64,000 bases of DNA from Clusia tigrina (taxonomy: Eukaryota; Arthropoda; Insecta; Diptera; Clusiidae): positions 103,075,698-103,139,697 of the forward strand of contig OV050030.1 of the NCBI GenBank assembly GCA_920105625.2. The letters are read 5' to 3'. The position numbers and the translations under genes are program-made. How positions within the stretch are numbered: position 1 is the first letter of the stretch; the number at the start of each line of letters is the position of its first letter. The notes under the pieces were generated by a model. The model had not been told where the DNA came from, made no database searches, and saw only the letters and a list, made by a program, of their open reading frames with translations. Below, in pieces: positions 37,247-48,595 of this stretch.

Positions 37247-38688
37247 CTATTGGCCTCGACTGGGCCGCTGGAAGTTTCCCTGGTTCCTTTGTTGGGATTG
37301 TCTATCCCTGCATTCCGCTGCCCGATGTCCCATTCGTCCACATGAGAAACATCTCAACCCCTGTTTGGTGTTGCTTATCCTTGCTTCACTTCTGGAATTC
37401 CAATTTGGTCGCTGCTGACCACTCCCAGTTTTGAAAGGATTTCTTCCTTGGTTAATTCCTTCTGTTGAATTAACTCTGGGACTACTGAAGCTACCCCTGC
37501 TGTCCCTCAAGGGTGGAACCGGGCGCCTCGTAGCTGGCTGCCTTTTACTCTGATTCGATTTTGTGTCTCCATGGCACTGTCTACTTGCCTCACGACCATA
37601 TGTTTGGCACTCCATACAGTAGGGCGTGTTTTTGCGTGTAATGCACTCATCCCTTGTATGACCTTGCTTACGGCAGAACGAACATGTGGGTGCCCTCTGT
37701 ACAAACCCCCGGTACCGATTTCTCGGATTCGCGGCTCTGCTGTCGGAGACACCGGGATTATATGCTCCTCTGTATGTGCTTGGGACGTAATTACTTCCAT
37801 CTCTATTCACGACAGCGGCGGTGAACATGTCCTGTCTATTTTCCAACATGTGTACCTCGCCTAACCCAGCCGTACTCCGTTCCACGAGAACTTGTGCTCT
37901 AATCGGTTCCTCTACTAATTCCTCCAGAGATCCTGTTCTGCTATTCAGCATATGAATCTTTAGAACGGAGTTGCGGAGCCCCACCACGAAAGTTGTCAAC
38001 ACCGACTCGTCAACTTCGTGTAATAACGCTGTATCTCCAATGCCATTGTACTTATTCGTGATTATTTCCTGGGCCATCATCTGAAGTGACTCTAAACGCC
38101 TGGCAAAGGCACGTATGTCAAAACAAGGTTGTACGCGTCTCCAAATAATCTTTGCTTACACACTGTCGAAGAAATCCTGCAACTCATCAGGGCTTATGCT
38201 TCGCTTTGCAAGCTCACAACCTTGAATGAATCTGTTAACTTCTGACCGTAAATCTTCTGAAGCTGCACCAGTAAACACAGGACAGCCTGGCCACTGTCTT
38301 TGAAGTCTCTTCTACACCCATTTTGAGTATTTTTGTTTTACTTATGACCGGTAAAACTTGAGCGCTATCTTTATGAGTGGTTCCTAGCTTCACTTCTCCC
38401 GGATCTGAGAGGTAATTGACCAATGACGGACTCAAACTAATTAGTCTTCGATCGTTTGTTCGTAAAGTCGAAATACTGTCCACAGTATTGGGACTTTCCT
38501 GTACCGTTACTGCTTCTAGCTCTTTTGGCGGATATCCCTTATTTTTATTAGTTATCGGACGTTCTGCAGAAAAAGGTTCGACCCCGATTTCAGATGCGGA
38601 AAACAAAAATCCCGCTTCCCTCTCTTCACTCAATACAAATCTGGGCTTTACCACGCGGCTTCTGGTGTTACATACTCCGGCCAGCGCA
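37247..38688 (-). pseudogene. GypA copy C gag
   Basis: The zinc-knuckle half (38080-37247) keeps both canonical boxes, CSFCRKQGHTRDEC and CFSCGRMGHRAAEC. About 100 bp of the capsid-like region are deleted near 38120, and further changes near 38280 break the N-terminal half. Confidence 0.85.
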
Positions 38689-38734
38689 CTTCCGGTGGCA
38701 ATGTCAATACCGTCTGTGTAAATCCAGCCGCTGC

Positions 38735-39457
38735 TGATTTCGATCTCTCCCTATTCAGTGAGGACCTATTGGTCGCCCATCCTCTTTTTAATTCCGCACA
38801 CTACTTTTCCAACAGCGATGCTGCTTCCTCTGTCTCCGTCAATCTCCGAGAAAGTTCCTTTGCCCTATTCTCGAGATATTCTTTTTGTGCTCTCAAATCT
38901 TCTCTTTTCTCATAAAATTTGAACAACTTTTCTTCTGTCCTTTTTTGGGTTGCCGTCAAGGCTTGATCCGCTACTTCTAATGGTGACACAGCTCCTCCGG
39001 CGTTCGCCTGCCTCCACAATTCCTGAGCTTCTTCCCTGCTCGTACTCACTTCGAACTGGTCAACTATTTTCCCAGTAAACAGTTTCACCTCTGACTGTAT
39101 TGATTTCAATCTGTTCCTTATTTCCTCGTCTGGCGAAACCAAACTCACTGTTTGTTGTCCTAATTCCTCTAATTCAGAACTAAAGGTATCTGCCCATTCG
39201 TTGACCAGACTATTTATGAAGTCTGCGTAATTTTCCGCAAAATATTTTCCCTTGCCGTACTCAACTGCGTGACGCAACAACAGTCCATGATTATTGTTGA
39301 ACTCTCTCCCCAGATTTTGCAACTGTGTTATTCGCTTGCGGTAATACACGTTGTCCTTACGTAACTTGCCGTCTTTCTTAAAATTACGGACCAATTTTTC
39401 AATCGCCTCTCCAATTTGCTCCTGCATCAGCAGTAATCCTTGCGCTTTCTTCGTCAT
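38735..39457 (-). pseudogene. GypA copy C upstream coiled-coil ORF
   Basis: Starts at ATG 39457 and matches copy A to residue about 218, where a TAG (38801-38803) stops it. Past this stop the same frame continues through RSSLNRERSK and beyond, overlapping the start of the gag frame; this suggests the ancestral ORF and gag overlapped. Confidence 0.6.
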
Positions 39458-40575
39458 ATCCCAAATGCCAGAACAGATGGCGTATCCCAATTACAAATAA
39501 AAATCCAATAATTGTTAAAACTTGTTCCAATATTTTATTCTATTTTACTTAATGATTCAAAATAGAGTTATTAAAAAAAAAACATTCCACCGTAAATTCT
39601 ATCATTATATACATATTCTGCTATACTTGTTTTCCATCACAAAGTTCCGCTGTCTACCGGCGTCCATTAAGTCCTTCCATCAATGCAAATTGGTCCTTGA
39701 CTTTCTCACAGATATTCCTTGTTTTCCTCACATGTATCCCCATATCCAATCACCAACTTTAATACTGCCAAAAAATCCTCCCAATTCCCAAAAACCGAAA
39801 TTGGATTTACAGGCAAAAAATGTCTTGATTCATTCCCGGAAATTTGAATCCATATTTAATAAAAAAAAACCCGTAACGTATGCGCCACGTAATAATAGCA
39901 TTTAAATGTTTTCTTCAACATTGCTACGCAAATTGTAGTTTTGGAAATACACAAACTTTGATGCAACAACACGTGTTGTCTGCACCTCTTCACCTAATAC
40001 CCTAAACTCAAAATGCCAAATATTTAAATCAATCTTTATATTGATTTCAAAACAATATAAATTGAATCATATAAATGTCCCTACCGACAAACAAACACAA
40101 ATCCCCTAACATAACCGTACGAACCCTATACCGTGGCACGTTCTTTCCGAACCAAACCAACCGGTATACACAAGTTCGCAATTCAATAACGCAAAAACCG
40201 TGAATTAGCAGACACGTCCCACATCCCCCGAGAATGCTGAAACAAGACGTAAGAAAAAATATGAGCCTAATCTCAGTGAAATAAACCTATACAACCTGAC
40301 CAAAAAAAGTTTTTCTTTTGAATCGAGCTACTCTTACCTAACCGCAGCGGCTATTCAGCCCCGATGCTCCTTCTTCTGCATGACCGGCGCAAAAGCGCCC
40401 ACACGGCCACCGAAGAATCGTCGACAAAATGCACTTAAATACTAAAATATCCTAATATAACCATACTCACCAATATCCTTGCTCCCTCCATTGAACTCCT
40501 TTGAGATGGTTATCCTAATGGTTTCCTGTTGGTGGATTCCCGCGTAGGATTGCTCTTTTCCTGGCACACGATGTT
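39458..40575 (-). other. GypA copy C 5' leader
   Basis: Same noncoding leader as in A and B; no credible gene. Confidence 0.6.
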
Positions 40576-40667
40576 GGATCCAACCGGCCTCGCCAAAATG
40601 TTGGGGTGGTGTCCTTGTTGTCCTCGGGACGTCCTTCTACTGTGCGCGTGTGGCTGAAAACCCTATA
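40576..40667 (-). repeat. Primer-binding site and truncated 5' LTR of GypA copy C
   Basis: The altered primer-binding site (40576-40595) is followed by 69 bp of LTR joined to AT-rich DNA at CCCTATACCCTATTGAG, exactly the junction found in unit A. Confidence 0.88.
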
Positions 40668-40732
40668 CCCTATTGAGATGCCATTCTTCTAATACATTTT
40701 TTATATAGTGAGAAAACATTTTTTTTAAAATT

Positions 40733-41308
40733 TTAATTTATGGAGTGGATGGTGGATTTATAGCGGTCCACTGCAATATTAACTAGCTCTTTTGCGCTCA
40801 TGTTCTTTATTGATTTTTGTAGGCACCGATATATCTCAATAATAGTCGAGTGCAGTTTTTCCACTTGGCCATTTACCTCACTCGTTTGAATGGGAGTTTG
40901 ATAGACCTTTATACCGAGACTTCTTATATAATGGTAGACAACAGGACTCATAAACCCACGTTCCCTCTCTGTAACTATTATCTTAGGTGCCGTAAAGTAA
41001 TGCAAGAGTTTTGAAAATTTTTTACGAAGGGTAATTGCTGATCACTCCTTGATATGGAAATACTTAGCGCACTTGGAAAATTTATCAATGCATGACAGAA
41101 ATTTTTCGAACTGCAATTCGAAAATATCCACATGGACAATCTCACAAGGATATTTTAGAATTGGGGTGTCTTTTAAAGGTGGTACTGATGGGTGCCTATC
41201 ATACTTGTTTAGATGATAAATCTCGCAATGGGCCGTATAATTTTTTATCTGACTCATCATTCTAGGAAAGTAATATTTCTTCAAACACTGATTAAACTTC
41301 GAATGGCC
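40733..41308 (-). pseudogene. Errantivirus integrase fragment (unit C)
   Basis: Zinc-binding end (41332-41042) and core (41005-40733, with GQVEKLHSTI) are present; the basic C-terminal domain is missing because of a deletion at about 40738. The second catalytic block is IVTERERGFMSP; one zinc-finger Cys is changed (CEIYHLN). Confidence 0.88.
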
Positions 41309-41811
41309 ATAACCTATCAAAGTTTGCAACATTCAAATGCTTGTAACTTTCTACTGGAGCGTCATAAAATCTTCAAATTTTGTGACAATAAAGGATTCGT
41401 GCCTCTTTACAATTGAAACTATCGCTCATAGTTATGCTGCCCTTGAGTCCCAAAACAAACACTGATAAATCTTCAAATGGCCCTAACTTCTATACGATGC
41501 GTTTTATACCTATCTAAGTTTGCAACATTCAAATGCTTGTAACTTTTTACTGGAGCGTCATAAAATCTTGAAATTTTGTGACAATAAAGGATTCGTGCCT
41601 CTTTACAATTGAAGCTATCGCTCATAGTTATGCTGCCCTTGAGTCCCAAAACAAACACTGATAAAACTTCAATTGACCCTAACTTCTATACAGTGCGTCC
41701 TACACTTATCAAAGTTTGCAACAATCAAATGCTTGTAACTTTTTACTGGAGCGTCATAAAACCTTGAAATTTTGGGACAATGAAGTTCTCGAGCTTCTTA
41801 TCAATTTAAGC
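41309..41811. repeat. 195-bp satellite, about 2.6 monomers (unit C)
   Basis: Same satellite as in units A and B, one monomer shorter, with more divergent monomers (for example AAAGGATTCGTGCC in place of AAAGTACTCGTGCC). Confidence 0.93.
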
Positions 41812-42682
41812 TGTTATGGATGAGAGTTATGGATGGATCAGCATTTCCCCACTATTCCAAACGTCTCGTCATCGTTTATCAATACTTTTTGGTACACTAA
41901 GGTCGCTCTTTTACCAAAATATGTTGCAGCTCTGTTTATCAATAGGTGGTATTTGGTTGCTTTATTTTTGGAATTGTCAGTACGTACAGTAGTATAATAC
42001 TATTTGAATATGAAGAGGGTTTTGCATTTTCGACAGCTTCAATAATGTTCTGGTACAGCAAAACCTCCTCACTAGTGACGATTAGCTCGGTTTCCTCGTG
42101 ATTAATGAGGTTCGTGTTAACGATGCCTGCCTTCGCCATATGACATGCGCGTACTATTTCGCCAATCTGCTCCTTCAAATTCTGAATTTGGCTAATGATT
42201 ATGGTCTCGGCATTTCCAGAGTTGATCTCTTTACCTAGGGAATATACATGTTGCATCATGAGGTTCAGATGGTTAGTGGTTTCTAGCGTGGTATTAACAC
42301 GTGGGTCCTTAATTTTGAACTGGTGGATGTTATTGCTGATGACATCATTTTGGCTTCTTAAGATATTATCCCAAACAGTAGCATCAGGGGAGCCGGCAAA
42401 CCATATCCAGGATGACCCTATCCAGTTAATTGATCGGCGTCCTCGTGTTCTTACAGCACGTAGCTCATCGGGGTGCTGTGTTATATTATTTTAGCTGTAA
42501 TCAATGAAAGGTTTCCTGACAGCGTTCCGCATAGCATTACCCGATACCTAAAGTTTCATTAGTGTGGTCCCGAAGGACTCCAAGTCGATAGTATTAGTTT
42601 AAAATGCCGATTTACAATCCAGGAGTCGCCGTGACGAATAACCACAAGGGGGAGTTGTATTTAAAATTGTTGAATAAGGAGA
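41812..42682 (-). pseudogene. Errantivirus env N-terminal fragment (unit C)
   Basis: Same env fragment; the helical region is open for 106 codons (42259-41939). It is followed on the plus-strand side not by GypA but by the uninterrupted errantivirus spacer, showing the original int-spacer-env continuity. Confidence 0.82.
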
Positions 42683-43041
42683 CGCTGAATATCAGGAGTA
42701 ATCTAGCTCAAAGAGAAAGTTATCAACTTATGTATATTTTTAAATATAGTTTTATAATAGAATTATTATAATAGAATTTTGCTTAGTGCCTATTGTGTTT
42801 TTTTTGTTTTTCATAAAAATTTAAAAAAAACATTTGTTTTTGCTTACATACTAGTTGTTTTTTGAGTGAGTTCTTTTTTCATTTTCTTGTGAGGTGCAGC
42901 TTTAAGGTGACTTTTATTTCAATTTTTCTTTTATTCATATCGTGAGATGAAATTAATTTTTTATATAGTGGGCTGTCATTTTTCTAAAAAGAACTTTTTT
43001 TATATAGTGAGATGCCATTTTTTTTAAAAATTTTTTTATAT
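42683..43041. other. Empty GypA target site and errantivirus spacer (unit D)
   Basis: CGCT at 42683-42686 occurs once and runs straight into GAATATCAGGAGTAATC, the sequence that lies right of the B 5' LTR. The remainder is AT-rich with GATGCCAT-type repeats and is interrupted at 43042 by GypB. Confidence 0.9.
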
Positions 43042-43617
43042 TGAAACGTGATAGCTCAGTGAAAAGGGATTGCATACTTTTAGGATCCCATCTGGAGAAT
43101 GAGTGCCCCCTGTGAGTCAAGATGCGAACTATTCGAATAAAAGTTTATTCAAGAACCATCTGCCGGTAATATCAAAAAGAATATTCTCGACTTCTGTCGA
43201 AGAGGATAGAAGCTTCTAGAAACTACGAGAATAGCGTAGAAGTTTCTACACCAACCATTCGAAAACTATAAAAGCGACAAGACTGTTCAAACTCGAAGAC
43301 AGTAGATCAGAGACCGTAAAAGTGTGTGCATCTAGCATTATAATCAAAGCAGCAGTATTTGTAATTGTGCAAAGTGATGAAATTACTTATTAAATAAAGT
43401 GTTAAATAAAGTGCAAATCATAACTAAGTAAACTTTAAGCCTAATATTAAATGTGTAAATAGCAATAATTAAATAAAGCTAATTATTTTAATTTAACCAG
43501 CGATTGTTTGATTACTACACAATCCAGTGGTACGAGTCCGAGTACAGATAGTTAGAGAAATTGTCAGGAGGGCAATTTTGTAACAGAGTAAATTGTCAAG
43601 AGGGCAATTTCGTAACA
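43042..43617 (+). repeat. GypB 5' LTR
   Basis: Begins TGAAACGTG and ends CGTAACA. It contains heat-shock-element-like sites, a TATA box (43267-43274), several AATAAA motifs and, at its 3' end, two near-identical 30-bp repeats around the motif GAGGGCAATTT (about 43560-43617). The left flank is the AT-rich spacer (TTTATAT), so a target duplication cannot be confirmed because the matching right end is deleted. Confidence 0.95.
43179..43274 (+). promoter_or_regulatory. Heat-shock-element-like cluster and TATA box in GypB 5' LTR
   Basis: GAAtaTTC lies at 43179-43186, a perfect three-unit GAAgcTTCtaGAA at 43209-43221, and GAAgtTTC at 43239-43246; the TATA box TATAAAAG follows at 43267-43274. Alternating GAA/TTC units with 2-bp spacing are the known binding site of heat shock factor. 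The spacing to TATA resembles fly heat-shock promoters. Activity is inferred only. Confidence 0.65.
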
Positions 43618-43619
43618 AT

Positions 43620-43636
43620 TGGTGTCAGAAGTGGGA
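43620..43636 (+). promoter_or_regulatory. GypB primer-binding site
   Basis: TGGTGTCAGAAGTGGGA begins two bases after the LTR end. The initial TGG is complementary to a tRNA CCA end; I cannot name the tRNA with confidence. Confidence 0.7.
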
Positions 43637-43656
43637 TTGTGTATCTGTAATAAACA

Positions 43657-44994
43657 ATGGTTAAATTCGAAAAACTGAGATTGGAGCAGCTCAAGAAGGA
43701 GCTTGAGCGCTTAAATTTGCAAACAGAAGGGCTTAAAGCGGAGCTGCAGGTGCGATTAAGAAGCGCTTTAGAGGAGCAGGGTATAGACGTCGATGAGCAT
43801 GAATTCCAGTGTGAAGAGCCAACGACATCTCGCCACGAAGAAACACCACAAGAACCTAACACGGGTAACTTTGACATGAGCGCACTTATCGGGATAATGC
43901 AATCCTTTAAACAGGATATGCAGCAGCAGTTACAACAAAATTCTCAAGCTGTCAAGGAACAATTAGAACAAAATGCTGAAACCCTGAAGCAAGCAGTCGA
44001 TGAGAGGATACAGGAGCGATTACAACAAAATGCTCAAGCTGTCAGAGAGGATGTTAAAGAACAGTTACAGCAGAGTGAAATACGACTTGGTCTACTAGCG
44101 GAACAAAACTCACAGCAGATGAAAGAAATGTCCGAGATGGTAGACAGGAAGGTTTGTGAAATTGAGACACGGCAGGAATCGTTCGAAAAATCTGTAGAAC
44201 AAAAATTAATTGCGAACGAGCAAAAGCAAAACAAATTAGAGCAAAGAATTCACCTACTACAGGAAGGTGCATTGCCTGTGCCAGATTTATCCTCAATAAA
44301 ACTGAAGCCTCCTACCTACGATGGAACCACAACATTTAGTGTCTTCAGAATGCAGTTTGAGACTACCGCTAGCACAAATGGTTGGAGTGCTCACGAAAAA
44401 GTGGCTGTATTAACCGTTTCGTTGAAAGGTGCTGCCGCTGATGTGCCTCAAACTATCTCAGAAAGTGAGCGAGACTGCTATGAAAGCTTAATGAATGCAG
44501 TTCAGCGCAAGTATGGTAGTGAACATCGCAAGCAGATGTACCAAGTAGAGCTACGAACACGTGTACAAAAGAGTGGTGAGTCTCTTCAACAGTTTGCGGC
44601 GGAAGTGGAGCGGTTGGCTCATCTTGCCTACCCAGGAGAGATCACTGAGAGGTGTATGATGGACACCTTTGTATATGGCATTCGCGATGCGGAGATAAAG
44701 CGTTCTGCAATAACTAATCCGAAAGCTACATATATGGAGACAGTAGCTAGCGCTTTAACTTCAGAGACAGCAGCCATGATGTGCCAGCCAGTACACAGAG
44801 CCCGTCAGGTACAAGTTGAAAGCGGCCAAAGTTTCACGGGCAAATGCTTCACCTGCGGAGAGGTCGGACACATGGCCCGTAATTGCCAATCGAGACGGAA
44901 ACGTTCTAGATCACGCTCACCGGTAAGACCTCCAAAGCAAGTCAGATTCCAAAGTAGGGAATCAGAAAACGTTGAAAAGCCGTCGACAAACTAG
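43657..44994 (+). CDS. GypB Gag
   Basis: A 445-residue Gag starts at ATG 43657, about 20 bp past the primer-binding site. Residues 4-40 (LRLEQLKKELERLNLQTEGL...) resemble a SAP DNA-binding motif. Residues about 80-200 are Gln/Glu-rich and coiled-coil-like with an internal repeat (QQNSQAVKEQL, QQNAQAVREDV). A capsid-like region lies at about 225-370, a CCHC zinc knuckle CFTCGEVGHMARNC at about 397-410, then an Arg/Ser-rich tail. It would assemble particles and bind element RNA. Pol is in the -1 frame and overlaps the last 18 nt. Confidence 0.93.
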   Translation: MVKFEKLRLEQLKKELERLNLQTEGLKAELQVRLRSALEEQGIDVDEHEFQCEEPTTSRHEETPQEPNTGNFDMSALIGIMQSFKQDMQQQLQQNSQAVKEQLEQNAETLKQAVDERIQERLQQNAQAVREDVKEQLQQSEIRLGLLAEQNSQQMKEMSEMVDRKVCEIETRQESFEKSVEQKLIANEQKQNKLEQRIHLLQEGALPVPDLSSIKLKPPTYDGTTTFSVFRMQFETTASTNGWSAHEKVAVLTVSLKGAAADVPQTISESERDCYESLMNAVQRKYGSEHRKQMYQVELRTRVQKSGESLQQFAAEVERLAHLAYPGEITERCMMDTFVYGIRDAEIKRSAITNPKATYMETVASALTSETAAMMCQPVHRARQVQVESGQSFTGKCFTCGEVGHMARNCQSRRKRSRSRSPVRPPKQVRFQSRESENVEKPSTN

Positions 44995-47900
44995 ATGGAG
45001 TCAGTCTCGAGGGGCTTGATCTGACTCCCACAACATGTAGCCCCAGAATCTTCGTTTCTCAGATGGCACGGAAAATCAACAGCCTAACTGTCGACAGCGT
45101 AGTAAATGGAAGAAAAATCGTGGTAACATTGGATACGGGTGCATCACATTCCATAATTAGAAGGGATCTCGTTCGGGGAATCGAGCCGCTTCTGGGAATA
45201 AATTTGCGTACGGCAACTGGAGATGATGCACCGGTACTGGGAAAAGTTACACGGAAAATAACTATCGGCACCACAACAGTGACGCACGAGTTTGTAGTTG
45301 CGGATATTGTGGACGAATTAATCTTAGGTGTGGATTTTATGATTCGGAATGGATTCACCCTAGATTTGAAATGCCGAATGTTGAAGTATGCGAACACCGA
45401 AATACCGTTATCCGTTGGTGAGGATAAGTATGGAGGTATCCGACAAGCCATTGTATCGCGGCGGACAAAAATCCCAGCAAAGTCAGAGGCAGTCATATGG
45501 GCCAAAATGGACGGAGATGTGGAGAAGAACAAGTTGTGGGTTGTGGAGACGGATGAAAAATTTGTACTGGATGACATCATCATTGGAAAAACCCTCGTAG
45601 AAGAACAGCAGAACAGAATAGTGCCAGTAAGAGTGGTCAATCTTGCAAATTCCGCTAAAACCATAGAGAAAGGACAGATAATTGGAAATTGCCGGGCAAT
45701 TTCGGCAATTGTAAACTGTGAAAGCCAGCCTCGAGACACAAAAATGAAGATACCAGCTGATAAAAAGGTACTCGACGATCTCACGAAAGAATGGAGCAAA
45801 GACTTATCCACAGAGCAGAGGAGGACTGCCAGCCAACTTTTGGCAAGACATTGGTCAGTATTTGCTGAAATGGGTAAAAACGAAGGCAGAACAAAGATGG
45901 TGAAACACACAATCAACACTGGTGATGCCAAACCCATTCGTCAAGCGTCAAGAAGAGTACCTCTGGCAAAGAGAGAAGAGGTGAATGTATTGCTGAAGGA
46001 AATGCATCAGAACAACGTCATAGAGCCATCAGCGAGCCCCTGGAGTTCTCCAGTGGTATTAGTCAAGAAGAAGGATGGCTCCACACGTTTCTGTGTAGAT
46101 TATCGTAAACTAAATGAGGTAACGAAGAAAGATAGTTATCCATTACCTCGAATCGACGATACGTTGGACACACTTTCTGGTTCAAATTGGTTCTCAACGC
46201 TGGATTTACAAAGCGGATATTGGCAAGTGGCAGTAGACGAACAAGACAAGGAAAAGACAGCATTCAGTGCCGGTGATGGACTATGGCAATTTTTGGTGAT
46301 GCCATTCGGACTGTGTAATGCTCCAGCTACATTTGAACGCTTAATGGAACATGTGCTAAAGGGTCTTCACTGGAAAACGTGTCTGGTGTACTTAGATGAC
46401 ATCATCGTTATGGGAAAGGACTTCGAGGACCACTTGAAGAATTTGGAAGAAGTATTGATGCGATTAGGAGCTTCAGGGTTGAAGCTGAGCGCAAAGAAAT
46501 GCTCGTTCTTCAAGAAAGAAGTCAAGTACCTTGGACATAAAGTCACACCTGAAGGAGTACACACAGATCCAGATAAGATAGACTCAGTAAGGGAGTGGCC
46601 AAGACCAACTAGTTTGCATGAGCTACGCAGCTTCTTGGGTCTTTGCACCTATTACAGACGCTTTGTTCCAGGCTTTGCGGACGTGGCTGGTAGTCTGCAT
46701 GCATTAACGAGGAAAAATTGTCCTTTTGAGTGGAAAAGCGAACAGGAGAAGGCATTTAACAGATTGAAAGAGCTATTGTGTACAGCTCCGATCCTTGCGT
46801 ATCCAATACCTGGCGAAAAATTTATTTTGGATACAGATGCAAGTGGATTCGGGATTGGAGGTGTCCTGTCGCAAGTTATTGACGGACATGAAAGAGTAAT
46901 AGCCTACTTCAGTAAGATCTTATCAAAGCCAGAGCGAAATTACTGTGTAACACGGAGAGAACTTTTGGCGGTTATGCAGTGCGTGAAGCACTTTAACAAG
47001 TACCTGTATGGACAAAAGTTCTTGTTGAGAACGGATCACGCTGCTCTGCGCTGGCTATTACAGTTCAAAAATCCCGAAGGTCAGGTTGCGAGATGGATTG
47101 AGAGACTCCAAGCCTACGATTTCACAATAGAACATCGCAGAGGCGGAAACCACGGGAATGCTGATGCACTATCACGACGTCCTTGCAGTATGGAATGTAA
47201 GCACTGTTCTAAAGCTGATGGGAAAGAAGGAGTAGTCGATGTGCGCTTAATGGCTGTTTTACCAGACGATGAATGGACAGCGGAAAAGATAAAAGAAGAA
47301 CAACGAAATGACCCAGATTTGGCAAAAATCGTATCAAGTAAGAATGAAGGAAAACGGCCTGATTGGAACGAAATCTCGACTGAAAGCCCCATAACTAAAG
47401 CATATTGGGCTCAATGGAATAGCTTAAAGCTGCAAGATGGATGCCTATTCCGCCTGTGAGAGAGCGAAGATGGAAAAACTACGAAGAACTTGATTGTGGT
47501 ACCCAAGGCAAGAATAAGCGAAATTCTCAAGGAATACCATAGTGGGCCAAGCGGAGGGCATTTGGGAATAACAAAAACAGTCGAGAAAATTAAAATACGA
47601 TTTTATTGGGTTGGTTGCCAGCAATCGGTAGTTGACTGGATTAGTGCTTGTGAAAAGTGTACAGCTGCCAAGGGACCGAGCCGTCGCAGTCAGGGGATGA
47701 TGCATTTATACAACGTGGGAGCGCCATTTGAGCGTATTGCAATGGACATAGCAGGTCCGTTTCCAATTAGTGATTCCGGCAACAAATATGTTCTCGTCGT
47801 AATCGACTATTTTAGTAAATGGCCAGAAGTATACCCCATTCCCGATCAAGAAGCTAAGACCGTTGCAGATGCATTTATCAATAATTGGGTCTGCAGATTC

Positions 47901-48584
47901 GGAGCTCCCCTCGAGTTGCACTCGGATCAAAGCAGAAATTTCGAGTCAACAATATTCAGGGAAATGAATGAATTGATGGGCATACGCAAAACTCGTACAA
48001 CCCCTTTGCACCCACAATCCGATGGAATGGTTGAAATATTTAATGGTACGCTTGAGGAACACCTAAGAAAAGTCGTGGACAGAAACCAGAAAAATTGGGA
48101 CCAACACATACCCCTCTTCTTAATGGCATACCGATCGGCAACTCACGATACAACATCTACAACACCAGCTAAGGCTATTTTCGGTTGTGACATAAGATTA
48201 CCTGCAGAACTGAAATTCGGTGCCTACTCATCTACGGAAGTTTCATGTAGCAGTTATGTAGCTGACAAACGAAGACAGCTGAATGAAATTCATGGAACCA
48301 TCAGAAAGCGCACACAACTGATGAGTGATAAAATGAAAGCCAGATATGATCTACGAGCAAACTCCAAGGGATTTCAGGAAGGGCAGCTAGTTATGCTTCA
48401 TAATCCGCAAAGGAAAAAGGGATTATCGCCAAAACTGCAAACACACTGGGAAGGCCCTTATAAGGTGATAAAGCGGCTCAACGATGTAGTATACCGCATC
48501 CAGTTGGCGAGAAAGGCCAGGAGCAAAATGAAAGTCGTTCATTTAGAGAGGTTATCTCCTTATAAAGGTTGCAGTACTATTTAA
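44976..48584 (+). pseudogene. GypB Pol: protease, RT, RNase H, integrase, one in-frame stop
   Basis: The frame is open from about 44976 (overlapping gag; first ATG 45063). Counting from that ATG: protease DTGAS at residues 24-28; RT with SPWSSPVVLVKKKDG, FSTLDLQSGYWQV and catalytic YLDD at 443-446; RNase H with DTDAS near 590 and the TDHAAL block. A TGA at 47457-47459 then interrupts the same frame. Beyond it come the HHCC zinc finger (GGHLGITKT ... CEKC), DDE core (MDIAGPF, SDQSRNF, VEIFNG) and GPY/F domain (WEGPYKVIKR) to the stop at 48584. Only this single stop separates RNase H from integrase, so either it is a recent nonsense change or, less likely, it is read through. Confidence 0.92.
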
Positions 48585-48595
48585 GCGGAGGGCAG

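Larger units (their letters stand above)
28611..40667 (-). mobile_element. GypA copy C: defective Ty3/gypsy element with truncated 5' LTR
   Basis: Left CGCT at 28611-28614, 3' LTR 28615-31247, internal region to 40598, then 69 bp of 5' LTR (40599-40667). The primer-binding site (40576-40595) has three changes relative to A and B. The right target duplication is lost with the rest of the LTR. Confidence 0.93.
28611..42682. repeat. Tandem unit C (shortened copy)
   Basis: It has the same order of parts as unit B but is about 1.6 kb shorter. The losses are most of the 5' LTR plus adjacent AT-rich DNA, about 440 bp covering the errantivirus integrase C-terminus, about 100 bp of gag, and about one satellite monomer. 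The 5' LTR deletion junction is the same as in unit A. Confidence 0.93.

Noticed and set aside
45059..45937. 292-codon minus-strand frame opposite GypB pol (also 50617-51297)
   Set aside because: It is a shadow of the strongly coding plus-strand pol frame, which has clear protease motifs.
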